This document shows positions 36,881 to 50,396 of a stretch of DNA of 64,000 bases, piece by piece. A program made the translations under genes and the position numbers. The notes under the pieces were generated by a model. That model saw only the letters and a list, made by a program, of their open reading frames with translations, was not told the DNA's origin and did not search any database. Location: assembly GCA_964304625.1 (NCBI GenBank), contig OZ199839.1, forward strand, positions 4,278,001 to 4,342,000, given 5' to 3'. Each line of letters opens with the position of its first letter. Within the stretch, counting starts at the first letter, position 1. The DNA comes from Kudoa neothunni (Eukaryota; Cnidaria).

Positions 36881-38094
36881 AGGCGTTTGAGTATTTGGCT
36901 GTTTGTAGACAAGTCGTTTAATGTGTTACAGTGGTGGTTTTCAAAGATTTTACTAGAGAGAAAGTTAGATATCGTAGTGAGGTCAGATCAGGCAACACTC
37001 GAGCAACACAGGATTAATCACAAAAACAACGTCATTCACATTTGAAAAATCCCCATTATGAGATGACGCTATAGAGCAGACCGATAATAAGGTTGGTGGT
37101 TGAACGAAATTTTCACCTTTACCACAACATCAGTCCAACATTAGAGTTAAAAGGAGGATTGCGCGAGTGTTGCAAAAATTGCGCAGATTCTGCTCAGTAT
37201 ACTCACCTTTTGAAGCAAGCGCAACCAACCAAATGATAAAATACTGTCGGCTACTTTCGTGATAATTCGTTAATGCCCATGACAGTATTGTGTTGATAAC
37301 AAGTATTAACGCTGAGTATCCTTTTTACGAAGATTTATTTTTATCACTTTGTTGTCGTGATATAATCGGTTACTATGGTAAAGCGTGACATTTCTCATGT
37401 ATACAATTATTAAATTGATTGTATCTAACAGCTTTTGATGGTTGTTTCATCATTGGTTCTATTCCATAGAGACATTTGTTGGCGTTTCGTGTACTATTGA
37501 AGCTTTGTATTTAAATCTAGGATGATTAGTTGAAGGTGGGTGTTATTATTGGAGCGTTTTCTATTACTTTACCAACCTTAATTCAACGATTAAAATTGTT
37601 CTAAGTTATTGCTACAGCTTAATAATGTAATAGTAATTTTCTATTATTGATCTTCTCTCATTATTCAATAACAAGTTCAAATATCTTCAACATCACACTA
37701 ATCTTTGGTAGCATTTTATTGAGCCCACTGTGACTTTTCCAATTGAATTAACTGAATTAATAGGTTTGAAAGGGGTTTTAAAATTGCTATGAAACTAACA
37801 ACAAGCTACCACGAATGGAATTTGTGTATAGATCAAACAAAGTTAAATCAAAAAATTAATATTTTATTAGGGCAATAAATAAACGAGGCGGTATTTGGTG
37901 TTAACATTTCATCCAAAAATCGAACTGATAACATCACACGTTAAATTAAATAATCACTAAGGACGGTGCTATAAATGATATCGGATGGTTGAATTTTATT
38001 CTAAAACTATTAGTTACCGACTGGTTGATAGATCCATTCGGGTGAAACAACCAATTTATCGTAAGTCCTTTTCAAGGCTTTAAAATTTTAGTCT
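36881..38094. promoter_or_regulatory. divergent promoter region, ewg / AHCYL-like
   Basis: The 1.2 kb between two oppositely directed start codons. It is the likely place of both promoters and 5' UTRs. Short, less AT-rich patches lie at 36890-37200 (near ewg). No core element (TATA, Inr) is clear enough to claim. Confidence 0.4.
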
Positions 38095-41000
38095 ATGTCC
38101 GATAGTTCTGGTCATCCAGGTAATCGTAGAGATTTTTACGTTTTAAATGTTCTAAAAATAAGTTATATGGTGATAGATGTATATATGCTATATCATATTA
38201 GCTAATCTATAACTTTTAAGTTGGCGATAATATTCAACATGATATAGTTGGTATATGATTGGAAGACGTTAATTTATTATTACTTTTATTCTTATTAGTC
38301 AGGTGTTTGAGAATTAGATGATTTTTTTGTTGATTTTTTTTTTAAATTTTAAATTCATAAAAATGGGCAACAATTTTAATTTAAATAATTTTTTGAAGGG
38401 AGAAACCCATTAGGATCACAACTCGATGATAGCAGATTCGACGTTCGCTCCATTGTATTTGAAATTTTTTAAAATACGAAAATCAATTCATCTTAGGGTG
38501 GAAAAAATGTTGATGATTCACTTATCAAAGATATCAGCTTAGCTACAGCAGGTCGCAGACTTATTGAACATGCAAGAGCAGGTAATCTAAGATTAATAAG
38601 CAAATCCATCTCCAGGCTCCGTTTAAGCCCTCTGTTTTGTGTGGTTTCTTTGTGCGATTACCTACTACGCAAAATTCACACGCAAGATATATCTTCGTGT
38701 TATTCGCTACGGCCAATTATAATTGGTATTAATTTGACGTGTGTCGTCGTAATACCCCCGAATGTCACGTGTGTCCTTTATATTGACTTTTGGTGGAAAT
38801 ATTTTAAATTTTATGCATTCGGTTTTATTGTATTTTATTACAATAATATTTCGATTTAATTTTATGCTTGTTAATTTTTAATTGTAATTTCATCCTTGTA
38901 CTAATCGTTATTTGTGTGGTAAATTTTTATTTCAATGGATACAATTAACGATGATTTAAATGTGATAGCGCATAACGGGTCACTCCTCATTTTATGCAAT
39001 ATAACGACTATAATTCTTTATGCTTAATAATTTTTGAAAATTGATTAAATTATAAAATCTAATTTATTACACTTCTTTTTATTAAATTCAGTAAATACAG
39101 TGGAAATCCATTAAATTTTAATCTCTAATGAGTTTTTTTCGCTAATAGTTCAATTATCTATGTTTTAATGAAGGTCTAATCAGATGAATTATTATTTTAA
39201 AATGATTATTAAAGTCCAATTGTAATTATCAATAATTAATAATGGATTAACTGCAGTATTTTATTGAATAATTAACATTTATTATCTTTTCGTTGAATAT
39301 CTTAATCAACTTTGGAATAATTTTCATGGAAAATTCTATTTTTAATAATACTTTATTGTACAACTATTACCGTAGTGCTAGCGACACCTAGTTTATTGAT
39401 GAACATATATAAAATTTTTTAACATTTTATTAACATTATCATGCATAGGAACGTTTAATGGTTTTCTACAAATCTATCAAAAGTTTAACATTAATCTTTT
39501 CATGTTATAATTTTTTTCTGATCTGAAGATAATATGTTACGTCAACGTGGTTATTTAAAACGATTTATAAAATTAAAGTGATCAAAAATTTTCTGTCAGT
39601 CATTATCACCAATTGCAGGAAAAATGGAAATTAAGTAAAAATCATATTTGTGGGTAACTTAATTACGTAAATATTTCTGTCTTTGGAATGCATTGTAAAT
39701 TTATTTTGTAACAGATTTGTAAACAATAGCTAAATATAGTCAATATACTTACGTTGATCAAAAATTAGTGCTCGCGCGCCAATTTTAGTGTCAATTTCTC
39801 ATTTTCAAAACTATTCTATATGCAAAAATATTTTTACTGAAGTTGTTAATAAGATATCAAATAGGTTTCTATTCCATATCTAAAAATATTTAAGGTTGAA
39901 GCTTTTAAATAGAATTAAAATCTATTTCCATTCCATCTATATACATAATAAAGTTCTTATGTCTGTCCGTGTGTGTGTGTCAGTTTGCAGTAGTACGCAT
40001 GTGCCACGGAGAAATTTTCTTTAAATATAGCTGTAAGTTTGTATTTGAATAAATAAAATCATTCATGAAAATCGATCATTCACTTAAAAGTATAGATATA
40101 GTCAATAACACAGTCCGAAGTAAGGAATTTTCTGGTTGTCTTCACAAATAGCAGATTAAAAACACCTGAATAATATTGATATTTGTTTACTTCTGATTGA
40201 TAGCCAAATAAAATAAACTTTTACTCATTATATAGAAAAAGAGCCTCTTAATTATGGTATAGAATGTTCTAAAAATTTTGCATATGCCTGTTCGGAGTAC
40301 TTTTGAGACAAATAAAACTATTAACGTCACATTACAAGAGTTGTCGCATTTCCATTAAAATTTGAAGTATAAACATAAACAAGTTATTTGGTATGTATTT
40401 TCTCTTTTCGAACGTTATGGATATAGTTAAGAAAAATAGATTATGATCATTTTAAATAAAACACATAATTTGAGTCTCTATATGTATCCTAATTATTCCT
40501 TACCCCAGACCTTGAGGTTAATATTCAAATCAATGTATTGTTTTCTCTAGGCTCGCATTAATTCATTATGATATAAAAGCTGCAGAAAAATACAGTCCCT
40601 TCTCAATGGGTGCCATGTAAGTTAATAAGAAATTATTGGTCTATTCGATCTAACCGATATTTTCACAAAGTTTTCATTAATCTAAGAATAGTTCAATACA
40701 AAGAAAATTTTTTGGGGCAATCAAACAATACGTTAATTTGTAAAGGGTGCATCCCTCAAGAAAACCAGTTGATGTTTAAGCATTACTGCAATTTTTCAAA
40801 CCAAAAACACCTTTACATTTTTGATTTAATCGTATTTTGTTAATTAAATGTGTATATTTTTGAACCAGTAAGTATTCTTAATAAAAAGCAAGGTTGGATT
40901 TATTTATAAATAGGGAAATTTTGTTACAATAGTGAATACGTAAGTTACTGCTCACAGCTTTTCTAACCATCATTGGCATCATTATAAAATTGCGATAAAA

Positions 41001-44000
41001 GGAGTAACAATTACTATTTATATTTTGGAGGCATCTTAAGTTGATTTTATTTTTTTTATCGTTTGTAGACTAATAATAAATTTTATAATTAGGATTAATT
41101 TTCATCGCAAAATTTTGAAAATAACTGAAAGTCCTATTTAAGTCGCTTAATGATTTTGTTTCATAGATAGCTGAACTTTAATCGCTAATTACATTTCTCT
41201 TAAAATTAAGGTCATCATAGTTTTGGTCAATAATTTGTAAAATACAGTTAAAATTACCCATTAATTTTTCTCCATACCTCTATTTATATTTGAATGGAAG
41301 GTGTGCGCATAATTTCGTTTATCTAAATCATCACATTGCAAAAATAATGACAAGCTTTATAATACATAAATTAAAATAGAAAAATAGAATTAAAAGTTAA
41401 AATTTCCCATCACACTGTACCACGCAAAACTGGGCATTAGCGCTATTTACTTAAAAATCAAAAAGGCTATAGTCTGCGCCAGGTGTTAGCCTACTTGGCT
41501 GGGAAAGGAAGCCTTCGCGAAGGGGGGCTTTTGCGCTAGTATCTAATATATTTAAAGCGGGAGCTTTTCAATAGAGGTACAATATTTTGAATTTTAGTAC
41601 TTATCTTTTTTAATGAAGGAAATATATTATATAATGACAAGAATCTTTTATGGAATATGTTACGATTAGGCCAAAAAATAAATCACATTGTTAAATATGG
41701 CGCTATTATAAATTTTTGAATTCATATTCTAGTGTTAATATTCACTAAAATTATTTTTAATTTTTTTTAAATAGTTACAAATTTCTACAACATTTTAAAA
41801 TTATTTTGAATAAAAAATCCAAAATAGAGCGTCATGAAGATGTAATTTTTTTCTTTTTCATTTCAAAGTTAAATGAACATTAAGAATGAGAAGATAAAAC
41901 ATTTTGATACATATCCAATATCTGAAGAAATAAAAATAAGAGAGAATCTTGTATAATAACATAGACTTTCGTTGAGTTAAATAGTTTCAAAGTTTATGAA
42001 TTTGACACTAGATATCATGTAAAATTTAAATTATAATTTCTAACTGTCGTTGGTCTTCTAATATTTTTGTTATTGAAACTCTTAATGGCTCCTGTACCAC
42101 CTCACATTAAGCAGCGTCATTGTTTTTTCGGTCTAATATGCTGATTTCTGACTAACAGTTAACAATTCAACAAATAATTAAATCAATAATTTGATTTTAT
42201 TTATCAATGTGTTTAATTATCATATAATGTAATCTCAACCTCAATGCTCTTAGAAGGTTACGGTATTTTAGAATAGCAATAAGACCCCTTGGAGGTGATA
42301 CGTCACCTTGTAAACAATACTGGAAATATGTACATATAGCACGGAATCGCTTTGATTATACCTAAAAAGTTGTATGCGTTTGATCAATGAGCAAACTTAA
42401 TGGTAATTTTTCGCTTTTAAGTCCAATGTACCCTTTAAACAACCTGAATATTCATTAAGTTTGTTTTTATGTATTGCCGAGCGAGGTTTTTAAATTTTTC
42501 AGTCGTTATTACTGCTAGTATTGTCTGAAAAAAACATGTGAATACGTTTATTTTAGTTAACTCAATGTCTAATTATTATTTTGGTCGAGGGTGATTTATT
42601 TTAGTGAATTTAATGTGTATTACATGTATTTTATCACAAGTTGATTAGTTAATTTTTACAATGAAAAATAAGTCGTGATAAAATTTTATCTATTTTTTTT
42701 TAATATCTCAGTTGTATAGAAATATAAGAATTAATGAATGAGTGTAATGAACTTGTTAAAAAATATTTAAATGAATAAACAATGCGAATTCGTATAAGTT
42801 TAATATCTTTAGATTGAAAAGTTATTCTGTATGATAACAAATGGCTTATTATTATTATTTATATTCACATATAAATTTTGAATTTATTATAAATGAAAAT
42901 ATGAAATAGAGAGTTATTTATCAATATCGTTTTCAAAATCTAAGCGTTAAGTTGGTATAATTTATACATTTAATAAGATGGCTTTCCGTTTAGCTTATCT
43001 TTTTTAAAATTTTTACCTAGACCTTCCCACATTGGAGCTACTGGTAATTCATAACCAAAGTACTGAGCCGTTACACGGTGCAAATATTATTGTTTGTACG
43101 GAAATAAGTCCACACAACGCTGTATATTATCTCTTAGTAAAATGAAATTGTTGAATGATTCAAATCGAGGTACTTGTATTGACTTTGAAATCTTTTGGCG
43201 CTAAAGTCAGGTGGTGTTGTACAGACGGCTCTCTAATCAACGTATTGCTTTCGCATTATTCTAATATTATATTGAATTGATAAATAAGGATGATGTCGCT
43301 GCAGCAGTAGTTTGCGAGGGTTGTCACATTTCATTTATAAAGTTTTCTAAAATAATCATAGGCATACCTACCTTTGGAAGCAGCTGCCATGATGAGTCAA
43401 AAAAGGCTGCCATCTTGAAAGCCTGTGTTCAAGGAGATAGTTCATTCACTCCAAACCTTGTAATTTACTTAAACTTTTAGATCAAACCAGAATTATTGAT
43501 TGATTACATTTTAATATTTTGAAAATAAAACCTCTCACTTCGATATTACGATAGATTATTGATACCATCGGCACAGTCAATGAATACTTAGATAATGAAT
43601 TTCCTTTTATATTGAAAAAAATTAAGGGCATCGTTGAAAATAATATTATTGAAACAGCCAGGTTTTTGCGGAAAATACGATTTGATGAATATAATCATAC
43701 ATATAGATCATATATATTTGATGAACAAAAAATTACATTCCCTATTGTTGATGTCACGTCTACATTTGTCCAGGTTAGTTTATCTCTCAGTCACCACTTA
43801 GTTTTTAATAACGATCAAACAGAAGACTACAAGGGACTTTTTCAACAACAATAATTATGTATTGGAATGGTATAATTAGTGTCACATTTGTTGGTTTGGA
43901 TAACCGAAAATTTTTAGTATAAGAGTGGGACGCGATATTCTTATTTCTGGAGCCACTGTCGTGATATTTGGCTACGGCAATGTAACTTGCATATTTCTTT

Positions 44001-45094
44001 TAAATATGACGAAATTTTTCTCATTATTAGAGGGGAAGTCAAATTGCCAATATACTCAAATTACATGGAGCTTTAGTTTTTATTGTTGAAATAGACCCGG
44101 TTTGTGCGCTGAAAGCATGGTAAAGTCACATATCCTAATCATAGACACGTTCTTTATGCGTTTCGTTAGTTTTAATGGATACAGTGTTGTAAAATTTTCC
44201 AATGTTGCATCTTCTGCCGATGTTATTATTACATGTACAGGTATATATCTATTTGGTTTTAGAAAATCTTTTTCTTGATTTTTTCGAAAGTTATTAGCTT
44301 TGAAATGTTGAAAGTTACACACCTAATTTTTTAATTCATGATTATTTATTTCAGCATAATAAAATTCAACCATTTGTCGTTTAGATAGTATAAATGTGAT
44401 CAACTCGGAAAAACTCTCGCAAGTAAAAGACAACTGTTTAGTGATCAATATGGGAAGATCTTTGGTCGAAATAGACACTGTATGTTATTATAGTTGTCAG
44501 TTCGGTGCTATTATTATTTTGGAATAACAAAGGAAAGCATATACAAAGATCCAAAAATAATAATTCAGACTGGAGCGAACAAACTAGTAGATTACATTCA
44601 TTGGCCCAATGGGAAAAAGATTATTCTTCTGGCCAGAGTAATATTATTTTAGTTTGTAATATTTTCAGAAAATTGGATTATCAATACGTAGGGTAAACAT
44701 GCGGGGCATGCATGCCATTCTATTCCTACACAGCTGACAGCAGCAGCTGTAACAAGCATTGTAAATATTTAACCATAATTTCTCTTTGATTTTTCATAGG
44801 CTATTGGTGCTATTGAACTATTTATGGCTCCTGTTTCAAGATATAAATCTGGAACATATGTTTTACCAAAAAAGATGGGTATTTTAGTTTCATGCTAAAC
44901 ATAATACATGCATTTTTAAATAAATAGACGAATACGTTGCTTTGTTGTTCTTGTGTGTTAGACATGGTGCTGTTGAACAACTTACAGAGGAACAAGCTCA
45001 ATTTAATGGTGTCAATGTGCATGGTCCATTCAAAAATCCTTATTACAAGTAAGAGTTTGTTATGAAATCATTCTGATTCTTTTTTAGATATTAA
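38095..45094 (+). CDS. S-adenosylhomocysteinase-like protein (AHCYL/IRBIT type), about 18 exons
   Basis: AHCYL proteins resemble S-adenosylhomocysteine hydrolase and in vertebrates bind IP3 receptors and ion transporters instead. Exons, all frame-consistent by hand: 38095-38119 (MSDSSGHP), 38414-38454, 38497-38581 (IKDISLATAGRRLIEHARA), 43021-43121, 43170-43241, 43289-43319, 43362-43459, 43555-43773, 43823-43869, 43918-43981, 44031-44119, 44170-44240, 44385-44477, 44569-44637, 44692-44760, 44800-44878, 44928-45048, 45088-45094. They match AHCYL in order: KKIKGIVE, VVIFGYGN+RG (NAD-binding GxGxxG), VEIDPVCALKAC, ADVIITCT, INMGRSLVEID, HWPNGKKIILL, YVLPKKMDEYVALL, QLTEEQAQFNG and the end GPFKNPYYKY, close to GPFKPNYYRY. 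Only exon 13-14 may miss a segment. Active-site Lys and Asp of the hydrolase align with Gln and Arg, suggesting a pseudoenzyme. Identity firm, subfamily likely. Confidence 0.85.
39936..41539 (+). mobile_element. Helitron-like non-autonomous element in AHCYL-like intron 3
   Basis: Begins TCTATATACATAATAAAG with TGTCTGTCCGTGTGTGTG just inside, typical of Helitron 5' ends, after an A. Ends CTAG at 41536-41539, before a T, and is preceded by a GC-rich hairpin (AAGCC-TTCGCGAA-GG..GGCTT) about 10 bases upstream. A|TC...CTAG|T insertion and the 3' hairpin are the Helitron hallmarks. No Rep/helicase ORF is seen. It lies in the 4.4-kb intron 38582-43020 and would explain part of its size. Confidence 0.5.
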
Positions 45095-47238
45095 TAACTG
45101 ATGAAATACCTCACAGATATAAAATTAACTTTAATTTCAGATCTATTTGATGTTTTAATTATTTTGGTATTGTTTTTCTGTGGCCATGTACAAAAATATT
45201 CAAAAAATTTGGCCTCATTTATTCATTGTTGTTTAATTTAATATAAAAATTATAAATTAATCATTTAAAAAAATGATCTTTTTTAAATATGAATATATTG
45301 GCATATATAAATTGTTATTTTTCTCGACTACTTCACTGTTATATTTATTCTCACAAAAATGAATTTTAAGTCAGATTATAATTAGTCAGCAGTTTTCTGA
45401 AAATATTTCATACTTTATAAATATTAAATAAGCATTAGTAGTTCAATTTTAATTTTAGAATGTTTAGAAAATTTTAAGGCGAATAGAATTAAACAAGAGA
45501 GAAAATAGCCCCCACAAAAATCACAATGATTGGTATCTTTTATTCTCATTAGTTGGCCAAATCAAAACAAAAACAGAGATATTATTGAAAAATATCAAAA
45601 ATAATCCGATACAAAATCCTTCATTGTGAGAGGCGAAAATTACTACCGTATATACTCGAATACAAGCCGCGTTTAAAAAACAGCTTAAAAATTCGCATGC
45701 GACTTATACAAGTGGTACGAGTTTAAAAATAAGGATAGCTGGTAGTAAAGTACATAAATTTTTAGAAATAAGTTAATTTTCCAATTTAAATGTAAGGTTT
45801 GCGAGCAATGGATTAAATGGATGTCGGAGGAATTGACGAAAAAGACAGATTCAGGAAATTTTAAAAGACCTGCGTTATCTATCGTAGCTGGCTGGATGAA
45901 AAATTCTTGTAAATCAACAAGTTCAGAAACTACTCAAAGGTCATTCAAAAATGGGACATATCAAATTCAATAGATGGGAACAATAATGATATATTTTGGG
46001 AGGATGAAAAAATTGAAAATATTGATGAAGAGATCAGTAAGATCTACGACGATACCATAACTGCTGACCAAACAATGTCTATTTGAGGAGAGCGACTCTT
46101 TTTCCGGTTTAATAGACGAAAAGCATTAAAATTTGAAATTTATTTTTCGAGAAATACTAACATTATATGAACTTAAATAAATATTTTCTTGTTTAATTCT
46201 ATTAATTTTGTTTTCTTCATTAGTTTAAGCTAAAACATCTAATCTGTTAAAAATGTATAAGCCAAAAACTTTTCTTTTCAAGGAGCTACCATTACACGAA
46301 CCAACCAATGGCATGAAAAATTATTCCAAAATCCCCCGCGACTTATACTCGAGTATATATGGTTCTCTGCTGAAATTTAACATGTCATAAATTACCCTAC
46401 GTAGTATTTTTAAATATATGAGGACATTATAAGAATTTTGAGTGAAAATTTTTTGTTGCTGAAAATTAATTAATTCTAAGTTTCAGTTGCATTATTTGAA
46501 AAAAATATAAATAAATTATCTGATTATTTTCATTTCAATAAACAAACATTTTCTTACTCAAATAATCAAAATCAAAAATTATTGTTGATCCATCAATTAT
46601 TAATGAATTAAATAAATATTAATTCTGAATGAATAAATGACATATATCTGACATATTTTAAAGTAAAATTAATTAAAAATGCCTTTTAAAAATAAAATCT
46701 TGGTCAAGATTTTTCAACGCACCCCATCGTTAATATTCGGTGGTCTTCACCAAAAACCATAATTCGGCCCTAACATTTAAATAATCTGATTACGGGGTTC
46801 ACGGTTATTTTGGCGCTTTTATTATAGTATAAAATCCAGTAGTTTAATTTTAATCTATTAATAACAAATACTACTTGAATAAATAAATTCAAATATTTAT
46901 GGCGTGAAACTTTTGTATCTTAACGCTGTTAAAGACTTACAATTAATAATAACTCCAGAAGATATTTAACTAATTATTTGGAGTTCATGATATTAATATA
47001 TTTTCCTCTATATTATATTATTAATGTTAAAAAGAATAGGGTCCGTAAGAATATACATATTTATTTATTTACGACTATTCGTTGACATTTTGAAGTAGTT
47101 AATAGTATGAACGAAATAAATTTAATCTAAACAAGTTTGTTAGAATTCTTATCTCCAGTTGAAAATGTGACACGTGCTCGCACATGTGGAGCGCATTTTT
47201 GATCGCTCTAACCTACACGGGTGACAGATAATGAAAAA
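45095..47238. other. intergenic with a pogo remnant
   Basis: Between the AHCYL-like and DDX11 genes. Apart from the pogo-type remnant 45646-46362 I see no gene. The last 100 bases are locally GC-richer (CACGTGCTCGCACATG at about 47169) and may hold the DDX11 promoter. Confidence 0.5.
45646..46362 (+). mobile_element. pogo/Tigger-type deletion derivative
   Basis: The ends CCGTATATACTCGAATACAA and, in reverse complement, CCATATATACTCGAGTATAA match at most positions and continue GCCGCG/GTCGCG. Within, the plus strand reads RPALSIVAGWMKNS, then SSETTQRSFKK and in another frame NSIDGNNNDIFWEDE. This is the C-terminal tail common to pogo/Tigger transposases (VAGWV..SW..IS.E.I..SFK..GISN.LDG.EDD). 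The rest of the transposase is missing, so about 720 bp remain of an element that was probably over 2 kb. Confidence 0.75.
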
Positions 47239-50200
47239 ATGAAATTTAAGTTTCCTTTCAAACCATATGATATTCAAAACAATTTTATGAAATGTTTATA
47301 TGACGCAATTCAAGAAAAGAAGGTTTGTTTGATTGAAAGTCCCACAGGAACAGTAATTTTTGGTATATTAATATATTTCCTGGTATAAATTTTTGGGGGT
47401 AGGGTAAAAGTATGAGTATTATATGCGCGGTTGGAAGATGGCTGAATGAGTACAAACGTTTACAGAGAGACGATACAGAAACTTATTTGAAGGAAATGAA
47501 GGTTGCCATTGAAACCTTATCAGCTGCTGTGGATGAAGACTCAAGTGTTAAACATTCAAAAAAACTTAGTACCATTAATATAATTTATTTTTCCGATGTA
47601 AATACCATTTTAGAACCAGATTGGTTGAAAAAACAAATAACCGTAATTAAACAACAAACCAATGCAGAAAAAATACAAGTATTCTTTGCAGTTAATAATG
47701 TTTAATTTTTTAATTATTAGTCCGCTAAAACATACCTAAGTACACTTGATTCTCTTAACACTGGGAGTATTTTGAATAAAAGTCATATTAGACAGGTATC
47801 AAATTCGGACAGGTTTGATGGTTGTATATAATTAATTGATTTTAGCTTTTAACAAGTGAGATTGTGTAAATTGAAGAAAATTTGGTTTTCATTATGGTAA
47901 TCATTTTGATTTAGAGACCAACTCAAACAACATATTCCCAAAGTGAAAATTTAACAACTTTCCTGTAATAAATTGGTTAAAACTAAATATAGGTTTATTA
48001 TTGCAGCAGAACTATTTCGCAGTTAGATCAATTTGCGGAAGAATTTAGAAGATCACCATTTGCTAATGATTTTCGTGTAACCTTATATGCGAGTCGTGAG
48101 AAATTGTGTATCAACGAATCGGTGATAGAATCAGCGTGCAAAGGTGCCACCACTATAACCCAAGGCTGCAACTCAGTTTCTACTAACTGCAAGGATTCTG
48201 GGAAATTATGTCCCTATTATTCACGCTATCTATCCAATTTGAACTCAATACCAAACAATTTGATTACCACGAGAGAGTGGAAAGAATGGGGTTTGAAAAC
48301 GCGCATTTGCCCATATTTTGCTAATAAAATAAACATGAATATGGCCGAAATCATTCTTATCCCTTATTCGGTGTTGCTGTCTTCGAAAGTTCTCGAGCAG
48401 CTGAAGCTCAGCCTCAACAATAGTGTTGTTATTATCGATGAAGGTCATAATTTGTTGAATGCAGTTCAGAATGTAGCCGATATTTGTGTAAGCCAAAAAC
48501 GATTTGAATTGATACTAACGTTTTGTGACCAACTGAGACGTTATCTAAATAAATTCTCCACCAAATATCCCAATGCACAATCCACAACGACAGATATGTC
48601 GGTTGTTGAAAGTTTCACATTTATCTTGAAGGCGATCATAAGTAGGTTAGATTCAAGCCATCATCTTGAAGAGATATCTCCTATGGAGTTGGTTTCTAGT
48701 TGTCAGTTGGAAAATTATAATATATCTCAGGTAATTTTAATTTTACATGGCTCAATTTAAAGTTCAATAAATAGGTTTCTTCTTACTTTAATACAAATAT
48801 GAATCGTATTTTTGATTTGTTTGATAATCATTTTCAAAATGAAATCCAAACGTCCCAAAATAATAAAAGTTTGTTCATATAAACTTTTCTTAAATAAGCA
48901 AAAATCTCTTATTAAGATGTTAGTTACCCACTGACAAGATATCGCGCGAGTTTGTTTGAAATACTCAATTTTATGGATACACTTGCTGCTGCCAAACAAG
49001 ATGATTTTATAATAATCGATTCAGAAAGTAGTGAGTCGCTGCTAAAGGTGTATTCATTTTGATTTTAGACGTAAAATTGAAAAATAGCCATAAAATCAGT
49101 AGCAAGAACATAAAAATACTTCATCTAAATTTTGACAATTTTCTTAAACCGCTAATCGATCGATGTCGTTCTGTGGTTATTGTTGGAGGAACTCTACATC
49201 CAGTAACGATTGCTGAACATTGCTTCAATTGGTTCATATTCATTCTATATCAATTTTTATAATTTAAGAACGACGATATTCTTAATCTGTTTGAAAAGTC
49301 TGGAATTAAGAGGTCGGAAATTGTTCAAGAATCCTATGGTTATTAAAATAAAAGACCGCCTCATGGATTTATCTCTATGTACGAATTTTTTAGGCCATAT
49401 CGTAGAAGATAAACAGTTATTCCCTGCTATTTTGTCTAGAGGAGTTTTGAATAAGTCATTTAACTTCCGTTATGAAAATCGAATCTCAGATATTTCAATG
49501 GTACCTTCACCTATATTATGCATGTGTGTGTGTAAAAAACAATCGTTTGTTGACTTGATAACAGTTGAAAGACCTCGGACTTTCAATAATAGAGTTGGTC
49601 AAATGTATTCCTGATGGTGTGGTTTGTTTCTTTCCTTCTTATGGATTTCTGGAGAATGTTATTTCTCTTTGGAAAAATGAGAAGATTTACCACGATCTTA
49701 ATCAGATTAAACCAGTAAATGTATTTGTATCAAGCAAATTATAAAATTTAAGATTTTCTATGAAACTGCTGGTGGAGATGGAGATTTTGTATATGAAAGT
49801 TACAAAACCAATGTATTACAACCTAATTTAATAATATCATTTTAAAATTTGTCAAGCATTTATTTGAATTTTATAAAAATATTAAATTTATCACAGGTTC
49901 ATTCTAATGGGGGAGGAATCTTCTTTGCAATAATGAATGGAAAGGTCAGTGAGGGAATAAATTTTACAAATGAATTAGCAAGGTTTTTATTTATTTCTTG
50001 CTATCAGATTAGTTTAATACTCGTATCTAATTTAGAAGCGTTATAATCGTTGGGATGCCATTTATGCCAATTAAAACACCATCTGTCTATCTTCGTTTGG
50101 ACCATATTTGTAGAAACATTAATGTAGATTTGATTCGATTGGTGCTGGCATGATAAATATTTTAGGTACAAGCAGCCATGGATTTTTATGAAAAGTCATG

Positions 50201-50396
50201 TATGACGGTGGTGAATCAATGTGTTGGTCGGGCGATACGCCACAAAGATGATTTCGCGTCTATGATCTACCTCGATCTAAGGTACAATCGACCTAATCAT
50301 CGTCGCAATATTCCCAGATGGATCAATTCTAATATCAAACATTATGACAATATATCTGTGATGAAAGATAAATTGCACAAAGTATCGTCTATTTAA
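47239..50396 (+). CDS. DDX11: DDX11/CHL1-type Fe-S DNA helicase
   Basis: Nuclear superfamily 2 helicase (XPD/FANCJ group) acting in sister-chromatid cohesion and replication-fork repair. Start 47239 gives MKFKFPFKPYDIQNNFMKCL, the family's opening. Walker A (SPTGTGKS) is split by a 50-bp intron (47353-47402). Next: RTISQLDQFAEEFRRSPF (motif Ia), LCINESV, then Cys of the Fe-S domain (ESACKG, QGCN, NCKDSGKLCPYY, TRICPYF), Walker B VVIIDEGHNLL, RCRSVVIVGGTLHPV, PDGVVCFFPSYGFLENV, GKVSEGINFTNELAR, VGMPFMPIKTPSVY and motif VI VNQCVGRAIRHKDDFASMIYLD. The box is DEGH instead of the usual DEAH. Introns are 40-200 bp. The exon between 47795 and 48007 and the exons at 49260-49620 are not fully placed. 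Confidence 0.9.

Noticed and set aside
43003-43062. Minus-strand peptide AQYFGYELPVAPMWEGLGK as a separate gene
   Set aside because: It is the shadow of the AHCYL-like exon 43021-43121, whose plus-strand frame aligns with the family.
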